Positions 1-9,544 of a stretch of 64,000 bases of DNA are shown here, one piece after another. The position numbers and the translations under genes were made by a program. The stretch spans positions 1 to 64,000 of the forward strand of contig NZ_CP028898.1 in the NCBI RefSeq assembly GCF_003072645.1, written 5' to 3'. Origin of the DNA: Dongshaea marina (lineage in GTDB: Bacteria; Pseudomonadota; Gammaproteobacteria; Enterobacterales; Aeromonadaceae). Position 1 is the first letter of the stretch. Each line of letters starts with the position of its first letter. Below the pieces are notes generated by a model. That model was given only the letters and a program-made list of their open reading frames with translations, made no database searches and was not told where the DNA came from.

Positions 1-1691
1 ACAGGGAAGGGGAGCTTCTCATCAACGAGGTGATTGAGTATGCCGGGGTCGATGCCGAAAAAGTGGTGGCTGCCGAGCGTCTGCTGATTAATGATATGAA
101 CCCCAAAGCGATTGAGCGGGCGCTCACCGAGATGGTCCCCAACCGGGAGCATCTTCCCGGCTCCCATGCGGCGCAGTGTCGCTCCCGGGCCGACTGGCTG
201 CAGGGAATGAACCTGAGCCGGGCGTTTACGGTGCTGGCCAAAACGCAGGGGCATCTGGAGACCTTCTCCATCGGTCGGGTCCAGACACCCACCCTGCAAC
301 TGGTTGTAAAGCGGGACTTGGATATCAAGAACTTTAAGCCGGTGACCTACTTTAATGTGGATGGGCACTTCTCCCACGGCAATATTGAGTTTAAGGGGCG
401 TTGGCAGGTGCCGGAGTCGGTGAGCTCAGAGCAGCGCTGCTTTGAGGAAGAGAAAGCCCGGAGCATGGTTGAGGATTGTGCCGAGCAGGAGGCCGTGGTG
501 AAGACCTGCCAGACCAAACGGGAGAAATCCAAGCCGCCGCTGCCCTTTACCATGCGCACCCTGCAGGAGGAGATGTCCGCCAAACAGGGATTTTCAGCCA
601 AGCAGACCCTGGAGCTGGCGCAGGCACTCTATGAGACCCACAAGCTGACCTCCTATCCGCGAACCGATACGCCTTATCTTTCCAGTGACCAGAAAGCGGA
701 GGCTGAGCTTATTCTGGCGAATCTGGAGGGGCTCAACGGGGAGGCCCTGAGTGAGCTGGCTACGCAGGCGGATTTAAGCCTAAAATCCGCCTGCTGGAAC
801 GATAAAAAGCTTAAGGAGGCAGCGCACACCGCTATCATCCCGACCCTGAGGGCTCCGGATTTATCGGCGCTCACCCCTGACGAAAAGGTGGTTTATCTGG
901 CGATTGCCAGCCGATACCTGGCGCAATTCTTCCCGGTGGCCGAAGATGATCAAACCACCATTGAGTTATTGGTAGGCTGTCATGAATTCAAGACAACGGG
1001 TAAGGTCGAAGTGGCGGCGGGCTGGCGTGCAGTTCTTGGCAAATCTAAAGAGAAGGGCGAAGCGCAGGAGCTGCCTGTCCTGGGGGAGGGCGAAACGATC
1101 CCCTGTGTGGGGGTGTCATACAAGCAAAAGAAAACATCCCCCCCTAAGCCGTTTACCGAAGGCACCCTGTTAACCGCGATGTGCTCCATCGCTAAAGAGG
1201 TGACCAACCCGGCCTATAAGTCCATTCTCAAGGAGACCGCCGGGCTGGGCACCGAGGCCACCCGGGCCGATATCATCGAGAAGCTCAAGACCAAGGGGTA
1301 TCTGGAAACGTCCGGTAAAACGCTGCGCAGCACCGATGTCGGCAAGAAATTGATCCTGGGGTTGCCGGATGCGGTGCGCGATCCGGCTTTGACCGCCATC
1401 TGGGAGCAGCAGCTCGATGTGATAGAAAAAGGCGAGTACTCTCCGGAGAAATTTATGGAGAAGGTGGTCGGCACCCTCTCTGACATGATTGCCGATCTCA
1501 AATCGGGCAAGCAAACCTTCGCTCTGCCGAAGAGCACGCTTCCCCGCTGTAAATGTGGAGGCTGGATTGCGCCCTATACCAATAAAAAAGGCAAACCGGC
1601 GCACAGCTGCACCACCTGCGAGAAACGCTTTAAAGACAACAAGGGCAAGGTTGGCCGGGAGATCGTCAAACTCGGCAAGCTGGAGGTGTAG
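1..1691 (+). CDS. topB: DNA topoisomerase III, 5' end outside window
   Basis: The reading frame is already open at base 3 and begins with REGE, the end of the TOPRIM DxDxxREGE motif, so the start codon lies upstream and this is a C-terminal part. The type IA active-site region is visible as SYPRTDTPYL (the Tyr in YPRTD is the expected catalytic residue), after GRVQTPTLQLV. Near the C-terminus there is a CxC...CxxC cysteine cluster resembling a topoisomerase zinc element. Type IA enzymes relax or decatenate single-stranded DNA. Plasmid copies next to type IV pilus genes are known from PAPI-1-like elements and conjugative plasmids. Family assignment is secure; a role in transfer is inferred from the neighbouring pil operon. 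Confidence 0.93.
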   Translation, partial: REGELLINEVIEYAGVDAEKVVAAERLLINDMNPKAIERALTEMVPNREHLPGSHAAQCRSRADWLQGMNLSRAFTVLAKTQGHLETFSIGRVQTPTLQLVVKRDLDIKNFKPVTYFNVDGHFSHGNIEFKGRWQVPESVSSEQRCFEEEKARSMVEDCAEQEAVVKTCQTKREKSKPPLPFTMRTLQEEMSAKQGFSAKQTLELAQALYETHKLTSYPRTDTPYLSSDQKAEAELILANLEGLNGEALSELATQADLSLKSACWNDKKLKEAAHTAIIPTLRAPDLSALTPDEKVVYLAIASRYLAQFFPVAEDDQTTIELLVGCHEFKTTGKVEVAAGWRAVLGKSKEKGEAQELPVLGEGETIPCVGVSYKQKKTSPPKPFTEGTLLTAMCSIAKEVTNPAYKSILKETAGLGTEATRADIIEKLKTKGYLETSGKTLRSTDVGKKLILGLPDAVRDPALTAIWEQQLDVIEKGEYSPEKFMEKVVGTLSDMIADLKSGKQTFALPKSTLPRCKCGGWIAPYTNKKGKPAHSCTTCEKRFKDNKGKVGREIVKLGKLEV

Positions 1692-1770
1692 AGGCTCCCT
1701 CACACCTATTTCGCCCATCTGATTTTATCCGAGCCCTGTTCGGGCGCTCGATCCACAAGGATTTTTTATC

Positions 1771-3117
1771 ATGCAAAATCGCAAACTGCTTTTTGTGGCG
1801 ACTTCGGCTGCCCTTTTGACAGCTTGTGCTGCACCGAAACCCCCGTCCATCAATGGCGATTCGGTTGCGGTGAACAATCCCACCCAGGTGAAGCTGGCCA
1901 ATCAGGAGCAGCAGATCCAGAGCCTGAGTCATGAGCTCAAGGCGCTCAAACAGGGGAAAACTGAAGCCATAAAAACCCACAAGCCGATGACCTTCATTGT
2001 GAACTATCCGGCGAACAGCGCCCAGCTCAAAATGACCGATGAGCTGCGCTATGACGTTCTGCGAGCGGCCCGCAAGGGCAAGATCATCTACCTTCTGGGC
2101 CGCACCGATGGGCAGCGCCCTTCGGAGAAAGACCGGGAGATGGCTCTCAAGCGGGCGCAGGGCGTTCGGGACTACCTGGTCGACAGTGGGATTGAGGCGA
2201 CCCGAATTTATGTGAACTATGCCAGTGCCACCGATTATGCGGACAACAACTGGAGTCGACTCGGACGCTATAACAATCGCCGGGTTGAGATTGAGATCTA
2301 CACCGATGCGGCGGGTAAAACCGATGACCCGGCCCCGGTGGTCAAGCAAGACTCCAAAGCGCCTCAGGCTGCGGTCGATGTCGGGGCGCTCAAAGTGGCG
2401 CAGACCGGGGCTACAGCTCAGAAAAAGCCAGCAGCCCCAGCACCAGAAAAAGTGGAGAAAGTGACCCTCACCGCTGCAAAGCCTGATCTGAAATCCCAGG
2501 GCACTGTGGTGACCGGCAACAATCAAATCACCCTCAATCCGGTGCCTAAACTGGCGGCTCCCGGGGAGCAAAATGTGGTTTCCGTGGCCGAAGCGCCCGG
2601 CTCTTACACCGTGTATCAGAGCGAGAGTTATCTGAGCGCCATCGGTCGTTGGATGGTCCGCGAGGGCTACCCTAATGTGATCTGGTCTCTGGATAAGGCG
2701 ACCAGCAGCGCGATGACCGAACCCGTAGCAAAAGAGCTGCTGCTTCACGGCAATCTGCAGACGGTGATCGCCGAGATCTCAACGCAGATCGGTCACCCGC
2801 TGCACCTACAGCTCTTCAAGAAGGAGCGGGCCGTAGCCCTGCATCAGTTCAGCACCCGGGTGGCACTGTTTGATATCAAGAGTGGCTCCCTTCGCAAGAA
2901 CGCCGAGCGCCTGGCCAAAGTGATGGGCTGGAGCGTTCCAAAGGATGCCTGGCGGGTGAACTTCGATTATCCGATCAATGGGGATTCCACCATGATCATT
3001 CGTCCGGGTTACATGACGGATTCGATGGGGCGTCTGCTTCAGCCTTACCGGGGTATTCAGGCCCAGCTGGTACAGAGCAATCACTCAATCTTCTTTGTGG
3101 GGATGCAAAATGGCTAA
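1771..3117 (+). CDS. pilL: PilL-like outer-membrane lipoprotein of type IVb pilus
   Basis: A lipoprotein signal peptide ends in the lipobox LTAC with Cys19 as the lipid anchor. Residues about 60-165 look like an OmpA-type peptidoglycan-binding domain (GRTDGQRP, RAQGVRDYL, NRRVEIEI). After a Pro/Ala/Lys-rich linker, the C-terminal ~110 residues (YTVYQSESYLSAIGRWM...) resemble the TcpQ/PilL domain found with type IVb secretins. It is the first pil gene after topB, with 79 bp between them, and its 3' end overlaps pilN by 8 bp. It probably stabilises the PilN secretin at the outer membrane. Confidence 0.85.
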   Translation: MQNRKLLFVATSAALLTACAAPKPPSINGDSVAVNNPTQVKLANQEQQIQSLSHELKALKQGKTEAIKTHKPMTFIVNYPANSAQLKMTDELRYDVLRAARKGKIIYLLGRTDGQRPSEKDREMALKRAQGVRDYLVDSGIEATRIYVNYASATDYADNNWSRLGRYNNRRVEIEIYTDAAGKTDDPAPVVKQDSKAPQAAVDVGALKVAQTGATAQKKPAAPAPEKVEKVTLTAAKPDLKSQGTVVTGNNQITLNPVPKLAAPGEQNVVSVAEAPGSYTVYQSESYLSAIGRWMVREGYPNVIWSLDKATSSAMTEPVAKELLLHGNLQTVIAEISTQIGHPLHLQLFKKERAVALHQFSTRVALFDIKSGSLRKNAERLAKVMGWSVPKDAWRVNFDYPINGDSTMIIRPGYMTDSMGRLLQPYRGIQAQLVQSNHSIFFVGMQNG

Positions 3118-4621
3118 CGTCCTGAAGTTATCAACTCTGGCGCTCCTGGCCTTCTCTCTGGTGGGGTGCGGCTCGATGGATTACCTCAAAAATCAGGAGC
3201 AGGCGGCAAAGGTCGGGGACAAGATAGAGAGTACGACCCAGACTGACAGCGCCCAGCTCGACCCCGGCAAGGTCAAGTTTGTCGATCGAGCGCCGGTCGC
3301 GACGACTCCGGTTCACTATAAGAAGGTGATCCCCTGGCTGAACAAGCATTATGTGATGAACTCCCGGGGGATGCCGCTGAGCTTCGTGTTGTCACAGATG
3401 CTCAAAGGGCAGGGCGTGCAGGTGAAGTATGGCGATGAAGTTGACCCCAATGCCTCGGTCCAGCTGGTGCAGAGTGGGAGCATTCAGAGCCTTCTCAATA
3501 CACTCACCTCTCAGCTGGATTACTCCTATGTGGCGGAAGATGACAGCGTGCTGATCCAGCACTATGTGACCCAGACTTTCGATCTGACGGCTCTTGCCGG
3601 GCATACCGATTTTCAAATCGGCAGTGATGCGACCGGGGGCGGGGACAACTCAAACAATACCGGCACTACCATTAACACCGGGATGACGGAGGATAACAGT
3701 CAGTACGCGAAACTCTCGATGAAGAGTGCCAACATCTTTAAGTCGATTCAGGAGGGTATCCAGGGGATTTTGAAAAATGGCAAGGAGCGGGTGGGGGATG
3801 TCAATGTGATCCCAAGCTCTGGCTCGGTCATTGTGCGCACAACCCCGGCCAAGATGCGGATGGTGGAAAGCTTCATCAAGCAGCAGAACGAAAATCTGAG
3901 TCGTCAGGTTCTGCTTAAAGTGAAGGTCCTACAGTTCACCTCCAACAATTCCAGTGAATTCGGGATTGACTGGAACCTGGTGCGGACGTTCTCCAAGGGC
4001 AAGATCTCCTTCAATACGCAGGATCTTCCCTCGGTCGATACGGATGGCTCCACCTCTTCAGTCAGTGGCATGACCTTCCAGGCAGCCAAGGGTACCCGCT
4101 GGGAAGGCTCCTCAATCCTGATCAAGGCGCTGCAGGAGCAGGGGAAAGTCTCGGTTGCCACGGAGCCCAGCATTGTCGCGTTGAATAACCGGGTGAGTGC
4201 GATCGATATTGCCGACAAGATTGGTTACATCGCCAAGACGGTGGTCACCCCGAATGAAAACTCCGATGCATCGGTGGAAGTCGATCCGGCTACCGTGAGT
4301 GATGGCACCTCGATGTTTGTGTTGCCCTCGATTCATCCTGAGAACGTCCTGCTCAATGTCAGCACCATTATCTCGAAGTTCAAGGGATTCAGCGTCACCA
4401 AGGTGTCAGGCGTGGATGTGAAGCAGCCGGAAGTGTTCCAGAGCAAGTACAACCAGGCGGTGAACCTGAGCTATGGCAGCACGCTGATCCTCTCGGGATA
4501 CAGTCAGTCTTACAACTCCGGTACGGCGACCAGTCAGTTTAAGAATCCGCTGTTGGGCGGCAACGCAGGACTGACCACCAAGATGCAGATCATTGTGCTG
4601 ATCACGCCCTATCGCGTGTAG
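3110..4621 (+). CDS. pilN: PilN-type secretin lipoprotein
   Basis: The chosen ATG gives a lipoprotein signal with lipobox LVGC (Cys20). The upstream in-frame TTG at 3095 would add five residues ahead of the signal and is less likely. The C-terminal half carries secretin features: VIPSSGSVIVRTTPAKM, a long beta-rich domain, SILIKALQEQGKVSVATEPSIVALNN, and a final LSYGSTLILSGYSQS...TKMQIIVLITPYRV strand. At about 504 residues it matches PilN of R64-like thin pili. The product should form the outer-membrane pore for the pilus. No pilM lies between pilL and pilN, unlike in R64. Confidence 0.93.
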   Translation: MANVLKLSTLALLAFSLVGCGSMDYLKNQEQAAKVGDKIESTTQTDSAQLDPGKVKFVDRAPVATTPVHYKKVIPWLNKHYVMNSRGMPLSFVLSQMLKGQGVQVKYGDEVDPNASVQLVQSGSIQSLLNTLTSQLDYSYVAEDDSVLIQHYVTQTFDLTALAGHTDFQIGSDATGGGDNSNNTGTTINTGMTEDNSQYAKLSMKSANIFKSIQEGIQGILKNGKERVGDVNVIPSSGSVIVRTTPAKMRMVESFIKQQNENLSRQVLLKVKVLQFTSNNSSEFGIDWNLVRTFSKGKISFNTQDLPSVDTDGSTSSVSGMTFQAAKGTRWEGSSILIKALQEQGKVSVATEPSIVALNNRVSAIDIADKIGYIAKTVVTPNENSDASVEVDPATVSDGTSMFVLPSIHPENVLLNVSTIISKFKGFSVTKVSGVDVKQPEVFQSKYNQAVNLSYGSTLILSGYSQSYNSGTATSQFKNPLLGGNAGLTTKMQIIVLITPYRV

Positions 4622-4629
4622 GAGTGTCC

Positions 4630-5727
4630 ATGAAACGCATATTTGTTGACGGTGCGCCGAACCGAAGAGCGGAGCGCCGACACCGGCAGGGGTATTCCCG
4701 CTGGTTTACCTTTGGGGAGCGGTCGGTATTTGTGACCGCTGAAAAGGCGAGCGTTTGTCTGCCGGAGTATATCCATCAGCATCATGCTCCGGAAGATGGC
4801 TGGCTCTATGTTTGGTCCGAAGGAGAGCGGGTTAAGGTGATTGGCTGGTTTGATTCGCTTCCAAAACCGGTCCTGGAGCTGGAGGGGGAGCTGGAAAATC
4901 TGGCACCTTATCTCATCGCGGTACAGCCCCATATCAAACAGATCTATCTGGAGGATAATCGCAACCCCCTGGCCGGAGTCCTGGGGGAGCTTCCGGTGCA
5001 GGAGGTTTCGGGGTGGCAGGCCGTGCCCGATGGCTTTGAGCTGATGGCTGATCGCAAGGCACCTGTTTCTGGGGTTGTGGCTGGGGTGATATCTGTTGCC
5101 CTGCTGGTCGGAGGGGGGTATGCCTATTGGCAGCATCAACCCAGCCCCCAAACGCTGCAGGTTCGCGTCGTTGATCCCTATGCGGCTTACCAGCAGGTGC
5201 TGGCACAACAGTATCCCATCGCACCGCTCCTCTCGGATCTTCAGAGGAAGATTATGGATCTTCAGCAGGTCTACGGCTGGCACCTGAATACCCTGACCAT
5301 CAAGAACGGCTATCTCAGTCTGCTACTCAACAACGAGGGCGGGAGCTATACCCAGCTCAGCCGATGGGCGGAGCAGCACCATTACCAGCTGGCTCCTCAG
5401 AACAGCGGGATTGAACTCAGAAAGCCGCTCATACCGAGGGGAGGGCATTACTCAGGGTCGGTGATCACACTGGATAAAGAGTATCCCCGGATCTATGACG
5501 GTCTGAACCAGCTGGGCTTTAAGCCCAGTGCTCAGGCCGTTGAGCGACGAACCGGTTATCTCATGCAGGATATCAACGCTTCCAGGGCAGATGCGAACTG
5601 GTTTTTGCTGGATCAGGTTCGGCAGTTTATGCGGGGTAAGCACGTTTTCCTGAATGGGATGATGATGCAGTTTGGCTCCGGAGCCGGATTCAATCTGAAT
5701 CTGTCGCTGAAGCTTATAGGAGAATAA
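4630..5727 (+). CDS. pilO: PilO-like type IVb pilus accessory protein
   Basis: The start at 4630 has GGAG five bases upstream; an in-frame GTG at 4624 is the alternative. A cytoplasmic N-terminal domain of ~140 residues is followed by one membrane segment (GVVAGVISVALLVGGGYAYW) and a periplasmic domain of ~200 residues. This topology, its length (~365 aa) and its place between the secretin and PilP genes match PilO of thin-pilus systems, which links inner-membrane and periplasmic parts of the machine. Sequence similarity was judged by eye and is weaker than for PilN or PilQ. Confidence 0.8.
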   Translation: MKRIFVDGAPNRRAERRHRQGYSRWFTFGERSVFVTAEKASVCLPEYIHQHHAPEDGWLYVWSEGERVKVIGWFDSLPKPVLELEGELENLAPYLIAVQPHIKQIYLEDNRNPLAGVLGELPVQEVSGWQAVPDGFELMADRKAPVSGVVAGVISVALLVGGGYAYWQHQPSPQTLQVRVVDPYAAYQQVLAQQYPIAPLLSDLQRKIMDLQQVYGWHLNTLTIKNGYLSLLLNNEGGSYTQLSRWAEQHHYQLAPQNSGIELRKPLIPRGGHYSGSVITLDKEYPRIYDGLNQLGFKPSAQAVERRTGYLMQDINASRADANWFLLDQVRQFMRGKHVFLNGMMMQFGSGAGFNLNLSLKLIGE

Positions 5728-5730
5728 CGG

Positions 5731-6336
5731 ATGGCAAAAAGTGAAACCATTAAAGTCAGTATCTTTGTGTTGATGCTGGTCATCGCGGTGGTTCTGGGGT
5801 GGATTCTGCTGGGTTCGGCTCAGGCACTCCCTTTCTCAAGCTCTTCTCAGGGCCAGGGAAAACCAAAGACTGGAGGAGCCGAGGTTAAGACGGTTTACCA
5901 GACACAAACTCAAAAGCGAACGGTGGAGACACCGCTTATCTCCCGGACACAGCTCGACCCGGTGCTGCTGGCCAAAACCCGGCAACTGGAGCTGGCGAAA
6001 CTGGATGCCGAGATCGCCAAACAGCAGCTGACAAAGATGAAGGCGTTGCACACGGAGAAAAATCTGGATAAGCCCATCCATGACTTTGTGTCTCCGGCAG
6101 AGACGCTGATCCAGCCCGCGCCGACCGTGTTGCCTAAAGCGATCGATCTGGTCGATCTGAAGTTTGCTTCCATTGACCATGGCAAGGTGACCGCATGGGT
6201 CGGCCTGAATGGACAGACCTACCCGGTCCATCAAGGGATGGAGCTTCAGGGACTGCGAGTGACTCGCCTGGATAAACAGGAGCTATGTCTGCGTCAGGGA
6301 TCTGATCGCCGCTGCTTCAACACCCAAATCAATTAG
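5731..6336 (+). CDS. pilP: PilP-like type IV pilus biogenesis protein
   Basis: A single N-terminal membrane anchor (IFVLMLVIAVVLGWILLGSA) is followed by a coiled-coil-prone stretch (about residues 85-115) and a small C-terminal beta domain with GKVTAWVGLNGQTYPVHQGMEL, reminiscent of the PilP/GspC homology region that docks on secretins. It starts 3 bp after pilO and ends 8 bp before pilQ, so it is co-transcribed. It is the expected bridge between the inner-membrane complex and PilN. Confidence 0.8.
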   Translation: MAKSETIKVSIFVLMLVIAVVLGWILLGSAQALPFSSSSQGQGKPKTGGAEVKTVYQTQTQKRTVETPLISRTQLDPVLLAKTRQLELAKLDAEIAKQQLTKMKALHTEKNLDKPIHDFVSPAETLIQPAPTVLPKAIDLVDLKFASIDHGKVTAWVGLNGQTYPVHQGMELQGLRVTRLDKQELCLRQGSDRRCFNTQIN

Positions 6337-6344
6337 GAGTCGTG

Positions 6345-7970
6345 ATGGATATTTCACTGGTTGAAATGGAGCGGCTGGGCTGGCCTACGGCGACCCGATG
6401 GGACGAGCTTCATGAGGCTGAAAAGAGGCTCTGCAGCCACCTTGAGATCAACCGCCTGTGCCGTCAGGAGGGCTCGATGTATGTCTCCCGGAGCAACACG
6501 ATTTATGCCCGGGATCTGCAGGACCCCCTGGTCCACACCTTAATGGACCGGGTGATGAGCGAGCTCAATGACGGAACAATGCCACGGTTGATCCCCGCTT
6601 CTGCGGAGGTGGTTGAAAAAGCCCTGGATGAAGGGCTGACTGACCATTCAAAACAGAAAGAGACGCCGCTTATCGGCAGTGATGAGGCTCGTCAGCGGGA
6701 GGGAGAGCTCAGAGCTTTGCTGCAGCGGGCACAGGATTTACGGGCAACGGATGTTCATATTGAATATCGGCGCAACAGCCAGGACACCAAAACCGTCCTG
6801 AAATGCCGGGTGGATGGCCGGATGCGCTCGCTGATGCGGCCTCAGACAGAGGAGTATGGAGCCCGGTTGCTGACCTATCTGTGTAACCGAAATCAGAATT
6901 TTCGGGTGAAAAACTTCAACCCGAACGGGACCAATGATGGGCAGTTCAACCTGCTACTGAACAACGTCCTGGGAAAGCCGGATAACACCACCTGGCGTTA
7001 CAGTCAGATTGATACCACCTATGGCGCAAAAATCACGCTGCGGAGGCTGGCTTCGGGAAGCATTCCCAAGCTCGAAGATTTGGGATACGAGCCCTGGCAG
7101 ATCAAGGTGTTGCGTCAGGAGCTCCAGAAACCCCTGGGGGTCATTGTGCTGTCGGGGCCGACAGGATCGGGGAAAACCACGGCGGCAACCAGCTGCATCA
7201 TGGAGATCCCGGTCGATCGCAACATCCATACCCTGGAAGATCCCCCGGAGTACAACATCCCCCATGCACACCAGACTGATCTGAATAAGAACTTTGATTC
7301 AGAGAAAAAACAAAAGAAGGGGGAGGGCTTTCGGGAATATGCCGAGCAGGAGCTCAGGATGGACCCGGATGTGATCAATATCGGCGAGATCCGCGACAAG
7401 TTCGCGGGCGAGATCTGCGCCTGGCTGGGCAACACCGGTCACCTGGTGTTCGCCACCTTGCATACCAGCTCAGCGGTGGGGTGTGCTTCGACGTTGATCC
7501 GGCACCTGGGTGTTGATCCCATGCTGGTTGCCTCGCCGGACGTGTTCAACGTCTTTTTGAATCAGAAGCTGATCGCCAAGGCTTGCCCTAATTGTCGTGT
7601 CGGATTTGATGATGCGGATCACCTGAGTGAAGACGAGCAGCTGGAGGTGATGGAGCTCTTTGATGATGAGCTGGATGCCTTGCGCTTTGCAAAGCCAAAG
7701 GGGTGCCCGACCTGTAACGGCACCGGGTTTTATCAGCGTACCGTGGTGGCTGAGCTCATCCTGCTGGATACCCAGGGGCGCAAGTATATGGAAACCTGTC
7801 AGCTCAATGAGTGGCTGCAGTATCTGGAAGAGCAGGGGTGGCCCTCGATTCGTGAGCACGCCCTTCTCAAAATCAGGCGTGGGGAGCTGGACTTTTTTGA
7901 GGCAAAGCGGCATGTGCAGAACCTGACGGCAGGACTGACCACCAAGGTGAACTATCGGGAGATGATATGA
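6345..7970 (+). CDS. pilQ: PilQ-type assembly ATPase (GspE/PilB superfamily)
   Basis: Walker A GPTGSGKT lies near residues 271-278. It is followed by the Asp box region (IHTLEDPPEY), Walker B (RMDPDVINIGEIRD) and a His box (GHLVFATLHTSSA). A tetracysteine zinc motif (CPNC...CPTC) lies in the C-terminal region, as in GspE. ATG 6345 was chosen because AGGAG precedes it by 7 bases; GTG 6342 is in frame. The hexameric ATPase powers pilin polymerisation at the inner membrane. Its stop overlaps the pilR start (ATGA). Confidence 0.95.
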   Translation: MDISLVEMERLGWPTATRWDELHEAEKRLCSHLEINRLCRQEGSMYVSRSNTIYARDLQDPLVHTLMDRVMSELNDGTMPRLIPASAEVVEKALDEGLTDHSKQKETPLIGSDEARQREGELRALLQRAQDLRATDVHIEYRRNSQDTKTVLKCRVDGRMRSLMRPQTEEYGARLLTYLCNRNQNFRVKNFNPNGTNDGQFNLLLNNVLGKPDNTTWRYSQIDTTYGAKITLRRLASGSIPKLEDLGYEPWQIKVLRQELQKPLGVIVLSGPTGSGKTTAATSCIMEIPVDRNIHTLEDPPEYNIPHAHQTDLNKNFDSEKKQKKGEGFREYAEQELRMDPDVINIGEIRDKFAGEICAWLGNTGHLVFATLHTSSAVGCASTLIRHLGVDPMLVASPDVFNVFLNQKLIAKACPNCRVGFDDADHLSEDEQLEVMELFDDELDALRFAKPKGCPTCNGTGFYQRTVVAELILLDTQGRKYMETCQLNEWLQYLEEQGWPSIREHALLKIRRGELDFFEAKRHVQNLTAGLTTKVNYREMI

Positions 7971-9001
7971 ACTGGAGCGGACTTTGGCGGCAGATTTACT
8001 TTCGGCCCAAAGAGCAGGCTGAATACCTGGAAATCCTGCTGCATATGATGGAAGACGATCTCTCTGCTTTGGATGCTTGTGAGCAGATCGAGCAGTTTGG
8101 CAGTGGAACCCAACGAAAAATTGCTCACAAGATGATGCAGCGCCTCTGTGGTGGTTACTCCCTGGCGGAGTCAGCGGATGGACTGTTTGATCCGATCGTC
8201 ACCAATGCCTTGTTTGCCTCGGAGGTCACCAGTAATCGCCTGGAGGGGCTCCGGGTCGCGGTGAACACCCTGCAGCAGTCCCTGAATATCTGGGGCTCCC
8301 TGGCCGGAGCGGTCCTCAAGCCTTTGGGCTCTCTGGCAATGTTGGCGGTGATGTACGCCATTGTGTACCGATCGATTAACAGCCTTTTCGGGCATGGGAG
8401 TCGGGGGTTAGCCGATGGTGGAGGGCTTTCTGCGATGGTGTATGCCACCGGGGCACTCTTCTGGAATCACTGGTTCCTGATCGTGTGCCTTCTAGCTCTG
8501 TTGGTTGTGGGCGTTGTCTGGTCGATGCCAGCCATGATTATGGGGCGCCGGTTTATCAATCTGCTTCCGGTCTACCGGCATTACGGATTAGCGGTTTCCG
8601 CCAAGATGCTGAACCTCTTTGCGGCGCTTTGGAGTAATAACATCTCGCCCAAAGAGGTGGTGCAGATCCTTAAGGCCAGCGGCAGCCCCTATGAACGCTG
8701 GCAGCTGGAGAATGTCGAGCGACTGCTGGATACCGGTGAACGCAATATCGGCGTGGTGTTTGGTGAGCTGGCCATTCCGGCGATGGAGATCAACAAGATG
8801 CAGATCCTGATGAGCCGGACCTCGAATCCGGTTCGGGTATTGGAGCAATCTGCAAGAGCAACGACGAAGACCTTGGATCGTCAGGTAAAGCGGATGGCAT
8901 TCAAGATGGAGCTTATCTGCAAAAGCCTGTTTATGGTGTGTCTGCTGGCATTAATTGGCGGGATCGCGCTGTGGGCGATTAATTCCGGTGTTTCTTTTTA
9001 A
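7967..9001 (+). CDS. pilR: PilR-type inner-membrane platform protein (GspF family)
   Basis: The start overlaps the pilQ stop by 4 bp. At 344 residues with about three hydrophobic segments (near residues 110-130, 155-175 and 315-340), it fits the GspF/PilC platform family, although the duplicated cytoplasmic domains are divergent. The motif ALFASEVTSNRLEGLRVAV is typical of this family's first domain. It should couple the PilQ ATPase to pilin addition. Confidence 0.88.
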   Translation: MNWSGLWRQIYFRPKEQAEYLEILLHMMEDDLSALDACEQIEQFGSGTQRKIAHKMMQRLCGGYSLAESADGLFDPIVTNALFASEVTSNRLEGLRVAVNTLQQSLNIWGSLAGAVLKPLGSLAMLAVMYAIVYRSINSLFGHGSRGLADGGGLSAMVYATGALFWNHWFLIVCLLALLVVGVVWSMPAMIMGRRFINLLPVYRHYGLAVSAKMLNLFAALWSNNISPKEVVQILKASGSPYERWQLENVERLLDTGERNIGVVFGELAIPAMEINKMQILMSRTSNPVRVLEQSARATTKTLDRQVKRMAFKMELICKSLFMVCLLALIGGIALWAINSGVSF

Positions 9002-9011
9002 GGAGAATAGA

Positions 9012-9509
9012 ATGAAGAGTACTTTTCGACGCGCTCACTCGCAGCGTGGTTTAACGACGATTGACCTGCTGATTGGCTTTGCGGGGATCATTATCCTGAT
9101 CATCTCCATCATGCTGATCGCCGGGATGGTTCGTTCCCAGATGGGGGTGATGCAGGCGACTGCGGAGATGGGGCTGATTAACTCAGCAGCAACCAACTGG
9201 AAAGGGATGCGGCCTAACTATACCGGGATCAGCATGGGTAATTTGTGTAGCTCGGGTGAGCTGAATGATTCCATCTGCGGCACGAGCTCGGATGGCAGCA
9301 GCTCAAACCCCTTCGGCGGGAATTTTACGGTGGCAGTGGATACCAACGTCAGCAATTATGTCGTGACCCTGACGAACGTTCCGACCGATAAAATAACCGC
9401 CCTTGCCGATAAGCTGGCTCCAACCTCACTGGATCAGTGCTCCAGCGCAACGAGTTGTGGCAGTGTGCAGGTCTCCGGAACCGATCTTTCGGTCACCTAC
9501 AGAGGCTAA
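9012..9509 (+). CDS. pilS: PilS-like major prepilin (type IVb)
   Basis: The start codon at 9012 is preceded by AAGGAG. The N-terminus contains a prepilin cleavage site QRG|LTTIDLLIGFAGIIILIISIML, giving a short basic leader and a hydrophobic helix. Position +5 of the mature protein is Asp rather than the usual Glu. Cysteines near the C-terminus (DQCSSATSCGS) probably form the disulfide-bonded D-region. Its position after pilR and its size (165 aa) suit the major pilin of the conjugative thin pilus. Confidence 0.88.
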   Translation: MKSTFRRAHSQRGLTTIDLLIGFAGIIILIISIMLIAGMVRSQMGVMQATAEMGLINSAATNWKGMRPNYTGISMGNLCSSGELNDSICGTSSDGSSSNPFGGNFTVAVDTNVSNYVVTLTNVPTDKITALADKLAPTSLDQCSSATSCGSVQVSGTDLSVTYRG

Positions 9510-9544
9510 CCCTCACCTTTTTCAATTCACTACAAGGTAGCACA

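Noticed and set aside
1170-2748. Long minus-strand ORFs opposite topB and pilL
   Set aside because: They are opposite-strand shadows of clearly coding, GC-biased genes and have no recognisable domains.
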